DNA of 64,000 bases from Microbacterium sp. LWO12-1.2. Its GTDB lineage: Bacteria > Actinomycetota > Actinomycetes > Actinomycetales > Microbacteriaceae. Position numbers and translations under genes: made by a program. Of this stretch, positions 8,028-17,261 are shown piece by piece (position 1 is the stretch's first letter; each line of letters begins with the position of its first letter). The notes beneath the pieces are model-generated. The model was not told the DNA's origin. It saw nothing but the letters and a program-made list of their open reading frames with translations, and searched no databases. The stretch covers positions 4,003,502 to 4,067,501 of the forward strand of contig NZ_JBEGII010000001.1 in NCBI RefSeq assembly GCF_040675875.1. The letters run 5' to 3'.

Positions 8028-9065
8028 ATGACCACTCTTCTTCCCACCTCGATCGTGGGCAGCCTCCCGAAGCCCTCGTGGCTCGCGCAGCCGGAAACCC
8101 TCTGGTCCCCCTGGAAGCTCGAGGGCGATGCCCTGATCGAGGGCAAGCAGGATGCGCTGCGCATCGCCGTGCAGGAGCAGCGCCAGCGCGGCATCGACAT
8201 CATCAGCGACGGCGAGCAGACCCGCCAGCACTTCGTCACCACGTTCATCGAGCACCTCGACGGCGTCGACTTCGATCAGCGTGAGACCGTGCGGATCCGC
8301 AACCGCTACGACGCGAGCGTTCCGACCGTCGTGGGTGCGGTGAGCCGTCAGAAGCCGGTGTTCGTCGACGACGCGAAGTACCTCCGTCAGCAGACCGACC
8401 AGCCGATCAAGTGGGCGCTTCCCGGTCCGATGACGATGATCGACACTCTCGCCGACCGTCACTACAAGAGCCGCGAGAAGCTGGCGTGGGAGTTCGCGAC
8501 CATCCTCAACCAGGAGGCGCGGGAGCTCGAGGCTGCAGGGGTCGACATCATCCAGTTCGACGAGCCCTCCTTCAACGTCTTCTTCGACGAGGTGCAGGAC
8601 TGGGGCGTGGCGGCGCTGGAGCGTGCGGTCGAAGGGCTGAGCGCCGAGACCGTCGTGCACATCTGTTACGGCTACGGCATCAAGGCGAACACCGACTGGA
8701 AAGCCACCCTCGGTTCGGAGTGGCGTCAGTACGAGGAGTCCTTCCCGCTTCTGCAGCAGTCCTCCATCGACGTCATCTCGCTGGAGAGCCAGAACTCCCA
8801 TGTACCGATCGACCTCCTCGAGCTCGTCCGAGGCAAGAAGGTCATGCTCGGTGCCATCGATGTGGCGAACGAGACGGTCGAGACGCCGGAGCAGGTCGCC
8901 GAGACCCTGCGCAAGGCGCTCGCCTTCGTGGATGCCGACAAGCTCATCCCGAGCACGAACTGCGGCATGGCTCCGCTGCCCCGCGATGTCGCGAGCGGCA
9001 AGCTGGGTGCGCTCAGCGCGGGCGCGGCCATCGTTCGCGAGGAGCTCGCCGCTGCGAGGGTCTGA
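8028..9065 (+). CDS. mesD: MesD-type core methionine synthase (MetE C-terminal domain family)
   Basis: A 345-residue protein made only of the catalytic barrel of cobalamin-independent methionine synthase; full MetE is about 750 residues. The zinc/homocysteine ligands are visible as His211 and Cys213 (HICYGYG), Glu253 and Cys312 (STNCGM), with the QFDEP motif at 176-180. Core enzymes lacking the MetE N-terminal domain do not take methyl from methyl-tetrahydrofolate; in the MesD group the donor is unresolved and MesX is needed. ATG 8028 is chosen over an upstream in-frame start that overlaps mesX. The ORF is undamaged, so this is a functional short type rather than a truncated metE. Confidence 0.85.
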   Translation: MTTLLPTSIVGSLPKPSWLAQPETLWSPWKLEGDALIEGKQDALRIAVQEQRQRGIDIISDGEQTRQHFVTTFIEHLDGVDFDQRETVRIRNRYDASVPTVVGAVSRQKPVFVDDAKYLRQQTDQPIKWALPGPMTMIDTLADRHYKSREKLAWEFATILNQEARELEAAGVDIIQFDEPSFNVFFDEVQDWGVAALERAVEGLSAETVVHICYGYGIKANTDWKATLGSEWRQYEESFPLLQQSSIDVISLESQNSHVPIDLLELVRGKKVMLGAIDVANETVETPEQVAETLRKALAFVDADKLIPSTNCGMAPLPRDVASGKLGALSAGAAIVREELAAARV

Positions 9066-9072
9066 CCTGCGA

Positions 9073-10095
9073 TCAGATCGACTCGCGCCGGATCGGAGGA
9101 CACACGATACGCAGCTGCGATGACGATTCCGGAGGCGAATCGATCCCCAGCAGCACGCGCACGCCCGCAGCACCCAGCTCGTAGTGGGGGAGCGCGACCG
9201 TCGACAGCGGCGGACGCAGATGTGCGGCGATGACATCCTGATTGTCGAAGCCCATGACGGCGATGTCCTCGGGAATGCGCAGCCCCTGTTCCCGCAGGCC
9301 GTCATAGAGTCCCATGGCCACCCGGTCGTTGTGGCAGAAGACCGCTGTCGCGCCGGATGCCAGCACGTTCGATGTGGCTGCGTACCCGCCTTCCTGCGCC
9401 GGCTCTGAGGGGAAGACCAGAGCCTCATCGAAACCGATGCCTGCCGCCTCCAACGCTCCCCGGTAGCCGGCAAGGCGACCCGACTGCGCCGGTGACGGCG
9501 TGGTGGTGTTGATGAATGCGATCCGACGATGGCCTGCCGCCAGCAGCTCCTCGGTCGCGGTGCGCCCGCCCTGTTCCTCGTCGGGGACCACGGAACGCAG
9601 TCCGCTCCCGTCGGCGAAGCAGTCGACGAGCACCGCATCAGTCTGGTGCAACGCCGGGGGCACGACGATCTCGCGGTGGTACCACGTCGAGTAGAGAATC
9701 CCGTGCACCTGATGCTCGAGCATCATCGCGATGGCATCGTTCTCGACAGCCGTGTTGCCGTCGGTGTTGGCCACGAGAAGTACGTAGCCGTGCTTCCACG
9801 CCTCATCCTGGGCGCCGTGGATGATCTGGCCGGCGAACGGCGTCGTCGCGATCGCATCGGCGACGAGGCCGATGAAGCGCGACGTGCCCTGAGAGAGCGT
9901 CTTCGCGAGCGCGTTCTGCCGGTAGCCGAGGTCGATGACCGCCTGTTGCACTCGCCGCCGCGCGTCCGGGCCGATGCGGGACCCGGGCTTGTCGTTGACG
10001 ACATGTGAAACCGTCGCCACCGAGACCCCGGCCGCCTTCGCGACATCGCGCATCGTGACCGAGGGGGTGTGCTTGCCCTGCTCAGAACCGCTCAT
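9073..10095 (-). CDS. LacI-family regulator of the fructoside ABC operon
   Basis: This 340-residue LacI repressor has a helix-turn-helix near the N-terminus (MRDVAKAAGVSVATVSHVV), the hinge helix region ARRRVQQAVIDLGY, then a sugar-binding periplasmic-protein-like domain with the usual GHRRIAFI and AVMGFDNQDV segments. ATG 10095 overlaps the stop of the upstream permease by 4 bp, so it is the last gene of the GH32-binding protein-permease-permease operon and likely represses it. Two CpG-centred operator candidates lie at that operon's promoter near 14.85 kb. Inducer is probably a fructoside or its product. Confidence 0.9.
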   Translation of the reverse strand: MSGSEQGKHTPSVTMRDVAKAAGVSVATVSHVVNDKPGSRIGPDARRRVQQAVIDLGYRQNALAKTLSQGTSRFIGLVADAIATTPFAGQIIHGAQDEAWKHGYVLLVANTDGNTAVENDAIAMMLEHQVHGILYSTWYHREIVVPPALHQTDAVLVDCFADGSGLRSVVPDEEQGGRTATEELLAAGHRRIAFINTTTPSPAQSGRLAGYRGALEAAGIGFDEALVFPSEPAQEGGYAATSNVLASGATAVFCHNDRVAMGLYDGLREQGLRIPEDIAVMGFDNQDVIAAHLRPPLSTVALPHYELGAAGVRVLLGIDSPPESSSQLRIVCPPIRRESI

Positions 10096-11012
10096 CCCTT
10101 GGTCGCTCCGCTCTCGAGTCCGTTGATCATGGCCTTGTTCAGTACCAGGAACACCAGCAGCAGGGGTGTCACCGTCACGCACACCGCCGCGAACGTCGCC
10201 GTCCAATCAGTGTTGCCCATCGCCCCGATGTAGTTCTGCAGGCCGAGCGGAATGGTCTTCAATCCGTCGGAGAGAACGAACGTGTTCGCGAAGATGAAAT
10301 CGTTCCAGATGAAGATGCTGTTCACGAGCACCACGGTAATGATCGTATTCACCGAGAGCGGGAACGTGATCTGCGCGAAGATGCGATAGGGACCCGCGCC
10401 GTCCAAGGAAGCGGCTTCGTACATCTCCCGCGGAATGTACTCGTAGAACGATGAGAACAGATACACCGCCATGGGGAGCGAGAACGCGGCGAGGGGAATG
10501 ATCATCGACATGTGCGTGTCGAGCAGGCCGACTTGCGAGTAGTCGATGAACAGCGGCACGAGGGCGATCTGCACTGGCACGATGATGCCGAGCAGGAACA
10601 GTGATCGGACGAGGGCGCTGAACCGGAATCCGAGCACCTGCAGAGCGAACGCGGCCATCATGCCGGCGACGACGATCAGCACGCTCGCGCCCAGCGTGAC
10701 GATGAGGCTGTTGAGGATGTTGAGCCATAGATTCCCGGAGGCGAAGGCTCGGGTGTAGTTCTCGAGGGTGAACTCGGTCGGCAGCGCGAACGGGTTGCCA
10801 CCGGCGAAGTCGCTGGCGGTCCGGAAGCTGGTGAGTAGCAGCCACAGGAGCGGGTACACCTGCACGATGACGATCAGCACGACGGTCACGCTGAGGAGGG
10901 TTCTCTGCACACGCACCCGGGAGGAGCCGGACGAAGTGGTTCGACGGCGCGGCGGCAGGGGGAGTGCCGGCTCGGTCGGACGAGCGGGTTCGGTGAGTAC
11001 TGACGCGGTCAT
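10092..11012 (-). CDS. Sugar ABC transporter permease, MalG type
   Basis: A 306-residue inner-membrane permease of the carbohydrate uptake-1 class. It has a long cytoplasmic N-terminus, six predicted membrane segments and the EAA loop EAASLDGAGPYRIFAQITFP that docks the ATPase. It overlaps the upstream permease and the downstream lacI gene by 4 bp each. No ATPase gene is in the operon, as is usual for actinobacteria, where a shared MsiK-like ATPase elsewhere energises several importers. The neighbouring GH32-type protein suggests a fructoside substrate. Confidence 0.92.
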   Translation of the reverse strand: MTASVLTEPARPTEPALPLPPRRRTTSSGSSRVRVQRTLLSVTVVLIVIVQVYPLLWLLLTSFRTASDFAGGNPFALPTEFTLENYTRAFASGNLWLNILNSLIVTLGASVLIVVAGMMAAFALQVLGFRFSALVRSLFLLGIIVPVQIALVPLFIDYSQVGLLDTHMSMIIPLAAFSLPMAVYLFSSFYEYIPREMYEAASLDGAGPYRIFAQITFPLSVNTIITVVLVNSIFIWNDFIFANTFVLSDGLKTIPLGLQNYIGAMGNTDWTATFAAVCVTVTPLLLVFLVLNKAMINGLESGATKG

Positions 11013-11974
11013 GAGTCATCCCTTCGACGAAGGAGCAGGAAGATGAGGCCGACGGCGATGAGGCACTCGACGACGATGAACACCGAGATGGCACTCGCGT
11101 AGCCGTAGTCGGTGTGGACGAACGCGGTCTTGTACATGTACGTCGTCAGCAGTTCGGAGGACTGGCCGGGGCCGCCGTTGGTGAGCAGGTACGGGATGTC
11201 GAAGCCGCGCAGGGCGAAGGTCGTCGCCATGATCGTCGTGGTGATCCAGACCGGACGGATGTAGGGGAACCGGATGCGCCAGAACACCTGCCACCAGGAT
11301 GCGCCGTCGAGTCTCGCGGCCTCTTCGAGGTCCTTGGGCACGGCGATGAGGGCGGCGTAGATGATGAGCATGTACAGCCCTGTGAAGCGCCAGCCTTCAG
11401 GGATCGACACCGCGGCCAGCACGGTCTGCACGTTCGAGAGCCAGGCCGTCTGCAGATGTTCGAGCCCGATCCACGCGAGGAACTGATTGAGCAGACCGAC
11501 GGGATCGAGCGAGTAGATGCGTTGGAAGAGGAAAGCGATCGCCACGGTCGAGATCACGGCGGGCAGCAGGTACAGCGTCTTCACCAGCTCGCGAGCCCGG
11601 GGGAGCGCCGTCAGGAGTCCAGCGACGGCCAGCGCGCCTCCGAGCTGCAGCACCAGGCAGATCACGAGGTAGCCCAGCGCGTTTCCGAATGCGGTCCAGA
11701 AGACGTCGTCGCGGGTGAGCATCTTGACGTAGTTGTCGAGGCCGACGAATCCCATGTCGGTGATGCCGTCCCAGCTGAAGAAGCTCAAGACCAGCGACTG
11801 CAGGATCGGCAGCAGGACGGCCACGCCGTAGAGCAGCAGCGGCGGAACGAGGAACACGGCAACCGAGAGGCGAGAGCGACGCGGCAGCATCGAGGTCAGA
11901 GCACGCTTCGGCTTCCGTGGCCGGGGCGAGCGCGGCGACGCCGCACCCACCCCGGCCTGCGCGAGATCAGTCAT
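11009..11974 (-). CDS. Sugar ABC transporter permease, MalF type
   Basis: This 321-residue permease has an N-terminal basic region, six membrane segments and an EAA loop, EEAARLDGASWWQVFWRIRF. ATG 11974 lies inside the end of the binding-protein gene (8-bp overlap, ATGACTGA), which is preferred to the longer frame starting at 11998. It forms the heterodimeric channel with the MalG-type partner. Confidence 0.92.
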   Translation of the reverse strand: MTDLAQAGVGAASPRSPRPRKPKRALTSMLPRRSRLSVAVFLVPPLLLYGVAVLLPILQSLVLSFFSWDGITDMGFVGLDNYVKMLTRDDVFWTAFGNALGYLVICLVLQLGGALAVAGLLTALPRARELVKTLYLLPAVISTVAIAFLFQRIYSLDPVGLLNQFLAWIGLEHLQTAWLSNVQTVLAAVSIPEGWRFTGLYMLIIYAALIAVPKDLEEAARLDGASWWQVFWRIRFPYIRPVWITTTIMATTFALRGFDIPYLLTNGGPGQSSELLTTYMYKTAFVHTDYGYASAISVFIVVECLIAVGLIFLLLRRRDDS

Positions 11975-13304
11975 CGATGTTCTCCGCGAGGCTCGCATCC
12001 ATGGTCTTGATGAACTCGTCCGGGGTGATGTCCCCCTGCACGAGCAGTGTCAGCTCCTGCTGCAGGCGCGTGTTCGTCGCCGGGTCCAGCTGCGTGTCCC
12101 AGGGCATCGCGATCTTCGGTCCCACGTTGTCGGCTTCGGTCACAGCGCGCGAGTACAGCTCGGTGGCATTGCCGGGAATCGTGGTCTCGACGTTCGTGGT
12201 GGGCGAGAGCGCACCGGTCGCCGCGTACAGCTCCGGGTAGCGTTCGAGCGCGAACGCGAGGAAGTCGCGGACCAGCGGGTCGTACGTCTGTGCGTTCACG
12301 GCCATGCCGATGCCGGACGGGGTCACATACTCGTTGTCTTCGGTGACGGCGCCATCGATGGTCGGGAGTGTGAAGTAGTCGACATCATCACGCACGGCGG
12401 CGTCGAGTGAATCGGTCGCGAGGTTGCCGAGTTCCCAGGTGCCGATGTTGTACACGGCTGCGCGTCCCGAGGTGAAGAGCGCCTGTGCGTCGGCGTAGCC
12501 CGTCGACGAGAAGCCCTCCTGGAAGCATCCGGCCTGACCGAGGCTGTACAGCCACTCCGCCGCCGCGCGTCCCGCGGGATCGGCGAACGACGCATCCCCG
12601 TTCTTGAGGTCCTGGATGTACTCCGGCCCTGCCATGCGGAACGGGTAGTAGGCCATGTAGCGCTCGAGAGGCCACTGGTCCTGACCGTCGAGGGCGATCG
12701 GCGTGATGCCTTCAGCACGGAGCGCCTCGCACATCTGCGGGAAGTCATCCAGCGTCGCCGGAACCGTGACGCCGGCGTCTTCGAACAGCGCGGAGTTGTA
12801 CCAGAAGAACTCGAGCTGGAACTCGAACGGCACCATGTAGAGCGAGCCGTCGTCGAAGCGCTGGTAGTTGACCGCGGCTTCGCGGTACTCGTCGCTGAGG
12901 CCGAGATCTTCCAGCAGCAGGTCGACATCGACCATGCGTCCTTGCTCTGCGAGCTTCTGCGCGAACGGTGTCGCATCCGTGTCGAAGAGCTCCGGAAGCT
13001 TGTTCGCGGCCGCCAACGTCTCGTACTTCTGGATGTAGGAGGGGCGGTCGGGCGTCGTGATGAGGTTGAGCGCGAACCCGGGGTGCTCGGCGGCGTACTC
13101 GTCGGCGATCTGCTCCATCGTCGTGATGACGCCGCCATCTGCCGGCCGCGAGAGCAGCCAGGAGATCTCGCGGGGGACGACCTCGCCGTCCGGGTCGACA
13201 TCTGTGGGGTCGGCGCTGCCGGATGTGCCGGTGCAGCTGGTGAGTGCGAGTGCGGTGACAGCGAGTGCGGCGAAGAACGTCACCGCGCGGGGGGTGGTGT
13301 GCAT
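11967..13304 (-). CDS. Sugar-binding lipoprotein of ABC transporter
   Basis: A 445-residue extracellular solute-binding protein, family 1. The N-terminus is a lipoprotein signal: hydrophobic residues 8-20, then the lipobox LTSC with Cys24 as the lipid anchor, followed by a Ser/Thr-rich linker. The mature part has the two-lobe sugar-binding pattern and ends in an acidic tail (LAENIDD). A strong ribosome site, AAAGGAG, precedes the ATG. It sits between the GH32-like gene and the permeases, so it most likely captures a fructoside or small fructan. Confidence 0.9.
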   Translation of the reverse strand: MHTTPRAVTFFAALAVTALALTSCTGTSGSADPTDVDPDGEVVPREISWLLSRPADGGVITTMEQIADEYAAEHPGFALNLITTPDRPSYIQKYETLAAANKLPELFDTDATPFAQKLAEQGRMVDVDLLLEDLGLSDEYREAAVNYQRFDDGSLYMVPFEFQLEFFWYNSALFEDAGVTVPATLDDFPQMCEALRAEGITPIALDGQDQWPLERYMAYYPFRMAGPEYIQDLKNGDASFADPAGRAAAEWLYSLGQAGCFQEGFSSTGYADAQALFTSGRAAVYNIGTWELGNLATDSLDAAVRDDVDYFTLPTIDGAVTEDNEYVTPSGIGMAVNAQTYDPLVRDFLAFALERYPELYAATGALSPTTNVETTIPGNATELYSRAVTEADNVGPKIAMPWDTQLDPATNTRLQQELTLLVQGDITPDEFIKTMDASLAENIDD

Positions 13305-13346
13305 GTCGGAATCTCCTTTGATCGTGTGCGGTGCAGCGGGATGGTG

Positions 13347-14819
13347 TCAGTTCGTGGACGTGAGAAGGTCGTGCGTCAGGGCCGTGACTTCGGCGACGGG
13401 TCCCCGTGTCGATAGCGAGAACTCGGTGATCGTCACGGTGCCTTCGCCGACGAACGCGCCGATACGGCCGGTCGGGCGGTCGTAGATGCGCGTGCTCAGC
13501 ACCACGGCGTCGTCGACGGTCGCAACGCAGATGTCTCCCTCGACGATGACCTCGAGGGTGTGCTCCCCGTGACCGAGAGGTACGGGGCGCTCGAGCTCGA
13601 TGACGAAGGGGACATCGCCCGAGATCTGCCATTGCTCCGTGCCGGTCTGGCGCCGGGGCCACCGGTCGAGGACGAGTCGATCGCGTCTCGGTTCGAGGCG
13701 CAGCACGTAGCTCTCGTCGCCGTCGACGCTCGCCCGCAGGAGCACACCGCATTCCCTGGTGCTCTCCGTGATGTCGAAGCGGGCCACGACGCGGAAGGAA
13801 TCCGGGCTGTCGTCGTCGCTGAGCGCGTCGACGTACCCGTCCGGTGCGCTCAGGATCGTTCCGGCGGGAATGCTGCTGATCGGCTCGTCGAACGTCGCGC
13901 GGAGCTCTTCGGCGGGGTGGAACGCGAGCGTGCCGTCGGAGCGTTGCTCCGCTTCGAGCACCGACATCGTGCCGGCCCACTGCCAGGCGCCGTCGTCGGC
14001 TGCTCCTTCCCGTGTCGCGATCCACCCGAAGAAGAGACGGCGGTCTCCACGGGCGGCAGACTTCGCCGCGTAGAAGGCGCGACCGTCGAGCGTGTCATGC
14101 TCCGGCACGACCCACGGGCCGTGGAGGCTGCGGGCCATGCGGTACCGGGTGGTGAAGGCATCGCTGAACTCGGATGAGACCAGATACCACCAGTCGCCCC
14201 ATTGGAACACCTCGGGGCATTCGTAGGCGACCGTCCGACGCGGGTCCCAGAAGGGAGCGGCGGGCTGCCAGTGGGTGAGGTCCAGCGACGTGCACTGTGC
14301 GATGACTCCGCGGCGTCGAGCCGGTCCGTCGGTATGACGGGCGGTGATGAGCATCCGCCACAGCTGCGTCTCCGCGTCCCAGAAGACGTAGGGGTCTCGC
14401 CAGTCGCCGGTCTCGTATCCGGCGGTTGCGCCGAACGTGTCGGCGGTGTGGCGCTCCCAGGTCTGCATGCCGTCGACACTCGTGGCGTGCAGGACGAGTT
14501 GCAGCGGCAACCCGTCCGCGCCGAGGCGATCCGGATTCTGCCCCGTGTAGAACGCGTGGTGGATGCCGTCGTCGTCGCGCACGATGCTGCCGGTGTAGAT
14601 GTTGAAGTCCGCGGACTGGCGCCCGCCCGAGTCGATGGCCACTCCCGTCTCGCGGAAATCGACGAGGTTCTGCGTCACCACCCGCTTCCAGGGCATGCCC
14701 TCTTTCGGCGTGCGACGCGTCTCGTGCAGGTAGAAGAGATGGAACTCTCCGTCTTCCTCGTACGGGATGACATCCCCTACCCAGGCGCCTTCCGGCTGAT
14801 AGAACCCTCGCTGGCTCAT
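13347..14819 (-). CDS. GH32-family beta-fructosidase-like protein, atypical nucleophile motif
   Basis: A 490-residue five-bladed propeller plus beta-sandwich glycosidase. It keeps two GH32 landmarks, RDP at 141-143 and ECPE at 200-203 (Glu200 as acid/base), but the usual N-terminal WMNDPNG is replaced by PEGAWVGDVIP, with Asp16 the likely nucleophile. There is no signal peptide, so it acts inside the cell on an imported sugar. ATG 14819, preceded by GATGAGGTGACA, is preferred to the frame opening at 14855. It is the first gene of the transporter operon. Substrate may differ from sucrose or levan; compare the canonical GH32 at 61618. Confidence 0.8.
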   Translation of the reverse strand: MSQRGFYQPEGAWVGDVIPYEEDGEFHLFYLHETRRTPKEGMPWKRVVTQNLVDFRETGVAIDSGGRQSADFNIYTGSIVRDDDGIHHAFYTGQNPDRLGADGLPLQLVLHATSVDGMQTWERHTADTFGATAGYETGDWRDPYVFWDAETQLWRMLITARHTDGPARRRGVIAQCTSLDLTHWQPAAPFWDPRRTVAYECPEVFQWGDWWYLVSSEFSDAFTTRYRMARSLHGPWVVPEHDTLDGRAFYAAKSAARGDRRLFFGWIATREGAADDGAWQWAGTMSVLEAEQRSDGTLAFHPAEELRATFDEPISSIPAGTILSAPDGYVDALSDDDSPDSFRVVARFDITESTRECGVLLRASVDGDESYVLRLEPRRDRLVLDRWPRRQTGTEQWQISGDVPFVIELERPVPLGHGEHTLEVIVEGDICVATVDDAVVLSTRIYDRPTGRIGAFVGEGTVTITEFSLSTRGPVAEVTALTHDLLTSTN

Positions 14820-14840
14820 TGTCACCTCATCATTGATGGT

Positions 14841-14850
14841 TAATCGGTTA
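14841..14850. promoter_or_regulatory. Candidate LacI operator O1
   Basis: TAATCGGTTA is an imperfect palindrome centred on CG, the hallmark of LacI-family sites. It falls at the predicted transcription start of the GH32 operon, where a bound repressor would block it. Confidence 0.5.
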
Positions 14851-14856
14851 CGCACG

Positions 14857-14886
14857 ACGCTAGCGGCACGAGGAGGCGCTGGTCAA
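14857..14886 (-). promoter_or_regulatory. Predicted promoter of the GH32-ABC-lacI operon
   Basis: On the minus strand, TTGACC (14886-14881) and TAGCGT (14862-14857) are 18 bp apart, in the space upstream of the 14819 start. The operators O1 and O2 overlap the start site and the -35 hexamer. Confidence 0.5.
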
Positions 14887-14894
14887 GCGGTTAA
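14883..14894. promoter_or_regulatory. Candidate LacI operator O2
   Basis: TCAAGCGGTTAA is a second CG-centred imperfect palindrome, 43 bp centre-to-centre from O1 and overlapping the -35 hexamer. Confidence 0.45.
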
Positions 14895-15009
14895 GCAAGT
14901 TAAGCAGCGGAACTTCTCCGAGGCGTCATCAGGAACTCATAGCTCCGTCATGCGGAGCCCATACGAGCCCCGGCTACCGTGGCGGATCACGGTGAGTCGA
15001 GGAGTGGAT

Positions 15010-15753
15010 GTGTCGGTGCAACGCAGCAGGAACAGGATGACGCACGCCGACGGCTCCGCTGTGCGTGTGCTTCTGGTCGACGACGAGCCGGCCCTGTGCG
15101 ACATCCTCGCCATGGCGCTGCGACATGAGGGCTGGGACGTGACGACGGCGTTGACCGGTCGGGAAGCACTTCGCGCGGCGAAGATCTCGGTGCCCGATGT
15201 GATCGTGCTCGACGTCATGCTCCCCGATCTCGACGGAACCGACGTGTTGATACGCATGAGGGAGAGCGGCATCGCCGCGCCGGTCTTGTTCCTGACGGCG
15301 AAGGATGCTCTCGCCGACCGGCTGGTCGGACTCAACGCCGGCGGCGACGACTATGTGACGAAGCCGTTCGATCTGGACGAGTTGATCGCGCGGCTGCAGG
15401 GGCTGGTGCGGCGCACCGTACGGGTCGGCGCAGAGAGTGCCGGCCCGATCATCGCGGTCGGTGATCTCACTCTGGATGAGGAATCACGCGAGGTCACACG
15501 AGCCGGTGTGTACATCGAGCTCTCTCCGACAGAGTTCGAGCTGCTGCGTTACCTCATGCACAACCCTCGTCGAGTGCACGGAAAGCTGCATCTTCTGGAG
15601 CAGGTCTGGGCGTACGACTACGGCGGGAAGTCGACCATCGTGGACTTGTACATCTCGTATCTCCGCCGCAAGATCGACGTTCTCGGGGCGCCCATGATCC
15701 ACACCGTCCGCGGGATCGGGTACCTGCTCAAGCCGGCGGCGCCCGCAGAATGA
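15010..15753 (+). CDS. OmpR/PhoB-type response regulator
   Basis: This 247-residue regulator has a receiver domain (acidic pair 24-25, phospho-acceptor Asp68 in VLDVMLPDLDG, Thr96, Lys118) and a C-terminal winged helix (about 150-243) ending in the family signature VRGIGYLLKP. GTG 15010 has AGGAG at ideal distance; ATG 15037 is an equally possible start. Its stop overlaps the histidine kinase ATG by 4 bp. The pair precedes the VTC-DUF4956-CotH genes on the same strand, so it probably controls them. OmpR-type regulators bind direct repeats, and such repeats lie ahead of the VTC gene. Confidence 0.92.
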   Translation: MSVQRSRNRMTHADGSAVRVLLVDDEPALCDILAMALRHEGWDVTTALTGREALRAAKISVPDVIVLDVMLPDLDGTDVLIRMRESGIAAPVLFLTAKDALADRLVGLNAGGDDYVTKPFDLDELIARLQGLVRRTVRVGAESAGPIIAVGDLTLDEESREVTRAGVYIELSPTEFELLRYLMHNPRRVHGKLHLLEQVWAYDYGGKSTIVDLYISYLRRKIDVLGAPMIHTVRGIGYLLKPAAPAE

Positions 15754-17237
15754 AGACCCGCCGGTCCTGGTCGCTCCGTCGGCGGCTGTTGTTCGGGTTC
15801 ACGCTGCTCGTCGCGGCGATCGCGGTGACGAACGGCACGCTGACGATCACGTCGTCACACACCCAGCTGGTCGCCCGGCTCGATCAGCAGCTGACGTCTG
15901 CCGCAGAGCGCACCGCCGACGTGCTGTCGAGGATTCCCGACAGGGAGACCATGCCGCCGCCGTCGACTGCCCGCCCGCCCGTCACCGATCTCCTTCCGGG
16001 CCAAGGCGCAGGGGCGATCGGCATCCTGTTCGTCGACGACGAGATGATCGCGGCCGGGTATGTCGGTGCCGACGGAGAATCGCATGACCTCACCGATCCC
16101 CAGCTGAGCGCGCTGACGGAGGATTCGCTCGTCGGCTCGCCGCAGACCGTGGACCTCGGCGGTGATCTCGGTCGCTACCGGGTCGTCCGCACCGAAGCCG
16201 ACGGCGGGCGCGCGGTCGTCATCAACGGGCTGGCGCTGGCGGATGTCGAGGCGACCACGGCAAGCCTCATCGCCAACACGGCGATCGTGAGCGCGGTCGG
16301 ACTGTTGCTCGCGGTCTTCCTCGGCTTTCTCCTGCTGCGGGTTGCCCTGCGTCCCATGGACAGGGTGGCGGCGACGGCCACACGCGTCTCACAGCGTCCG
16401 CTGGAGTCCAAGGTCTCGCTCCCCGAGCGCGTTCCCGTCGCCGACACCTCCGCGGACACCGAGGTCGGACGAGTGGGGCTCGCTCTGAACGAGCTTCTCG
16501 ATTCCGTTGAATCGGCGCTCGTCTCCCGTGAGGCGGGGGAGCAGAAGCTCCGCCGTTTCATCGCCGATGCCAGTCATGAGTTGCGCACGCCGCTCGCGGT
16601 CGTCAGGGGGTACGCCGACCTCGCCCTTCGTGACGTGATCGATGCACCGGCAGCGATGCGGCACCCCCTGCAGCGCATCGGTGCGGAGGCGGCTCGCATG
16701 TCGTCACTGGTCGAGGATCTGTTGCTGTTGGCGCGTCTTGACGAGGGTCGCGAGCTTCGCATGACGCGCACGGGGCTGGCGATGCTGGTCGCCGATGCCG
16801 TCGCCGACGCGCACGTGGCAGGGCCCGACCACCGCTGGCACCTCGAGCTGCCCGACGACGACCTCGAGGTCGAGATCGACGCCGATCCGGAACGCGTGCA
16901 TCAGGTACTCGCGAATCTGCTGTCCAACGCCCGCACCCATACGCCGGCGGGGACGACGGTCGAGGTGGGTCTGCGGAGCGGTTCCGACTCGGTCGTGCTC
17001 ACGGTGACGGACGACGGCCCCGGCATCCCGCCGAACGCGGTCGACGAGTTGTTCGAACGCTTCAGTCGTGTCGATGAGTCGCGCGCGCGAGCGACGGGAG
17101 GAAGCGGTCTCGGTCTCGCGATCGTCCGTGCGATCGTCGATGCCCATGGCGGCGCGGTCAGGGTCGTGAGCAGGCCGGGATACACGCGCTTCACCATCGA
17201 GCTTCCCCGGATGGCTCATGCAGAACGCACAAGATGA
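15750..17237 (+). CDS. Sensor histidine kinase
   Basis: This 495-residue membrane kinase has a first membrane segment at about 13-33, an extracytoplasmic sensor of about 140 residues, a second segment at 177-197, a HAMP linker, a dimerisation helix with His276 in ASHELRTP, and an ATPase domain with N-box NLLSNARTHT, G1 DDGPGIP and G2 GGSGLGL. The extracytoplasmic part is Pro- and Asp-rich with no known sensor fold. It is coupled to the regulator by a 4-bp overlap. The signal is unknown. Confidence 0.93.
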   Translation: MKTRRSWSLRRRLLFGFTLLVAAIAVTNGTLTITSSHTQLVARLDQQLTSAAERTADVLSRIPDRETMPPPSTARPPVTDLLPGQGAGAIGILFVDDEMIAAGYVGADGESHDLTDPQLSALTEDSLVGSPQTVDLGGDLGRYRVVRTEADGGRAVVINGLALADVEATTASLIANTAIVSAVGLLLAVFLGFLLLRVALRPMDRVAATATRVSQRPLESKVSLPERVPVADTSADTEVGRVGLALNELLDSVESALVSREAGEQKLRRFIADASHELRTPLAVVRGYADLALRDVIDAPAAMRHPLQRIGAEAARMSSLVEDLLLLARLDEGRELRMTRTGLAMLVADAVADAHVAGPDHRWHLELPDDDLEVEIDADPERVHQVLANLLSNARTHTPAGTTVEVGLRSGSDSVVLTVTDDGPGIPPNAVDELFERFSRVDESRARATGGSGLGLAIVRAIVDAHGGAVRVVSRPGYTRFTIELPRMAHAERTR

Positions 17238-17261
17238 GCATCGAACGGTCAAAGTGCTGCT

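Noticed and set aside
7944..9638. 564-codon minus-strand open frame
   Set aside because: Shadow of mesD and out of frame with the lacI gene; no domain.
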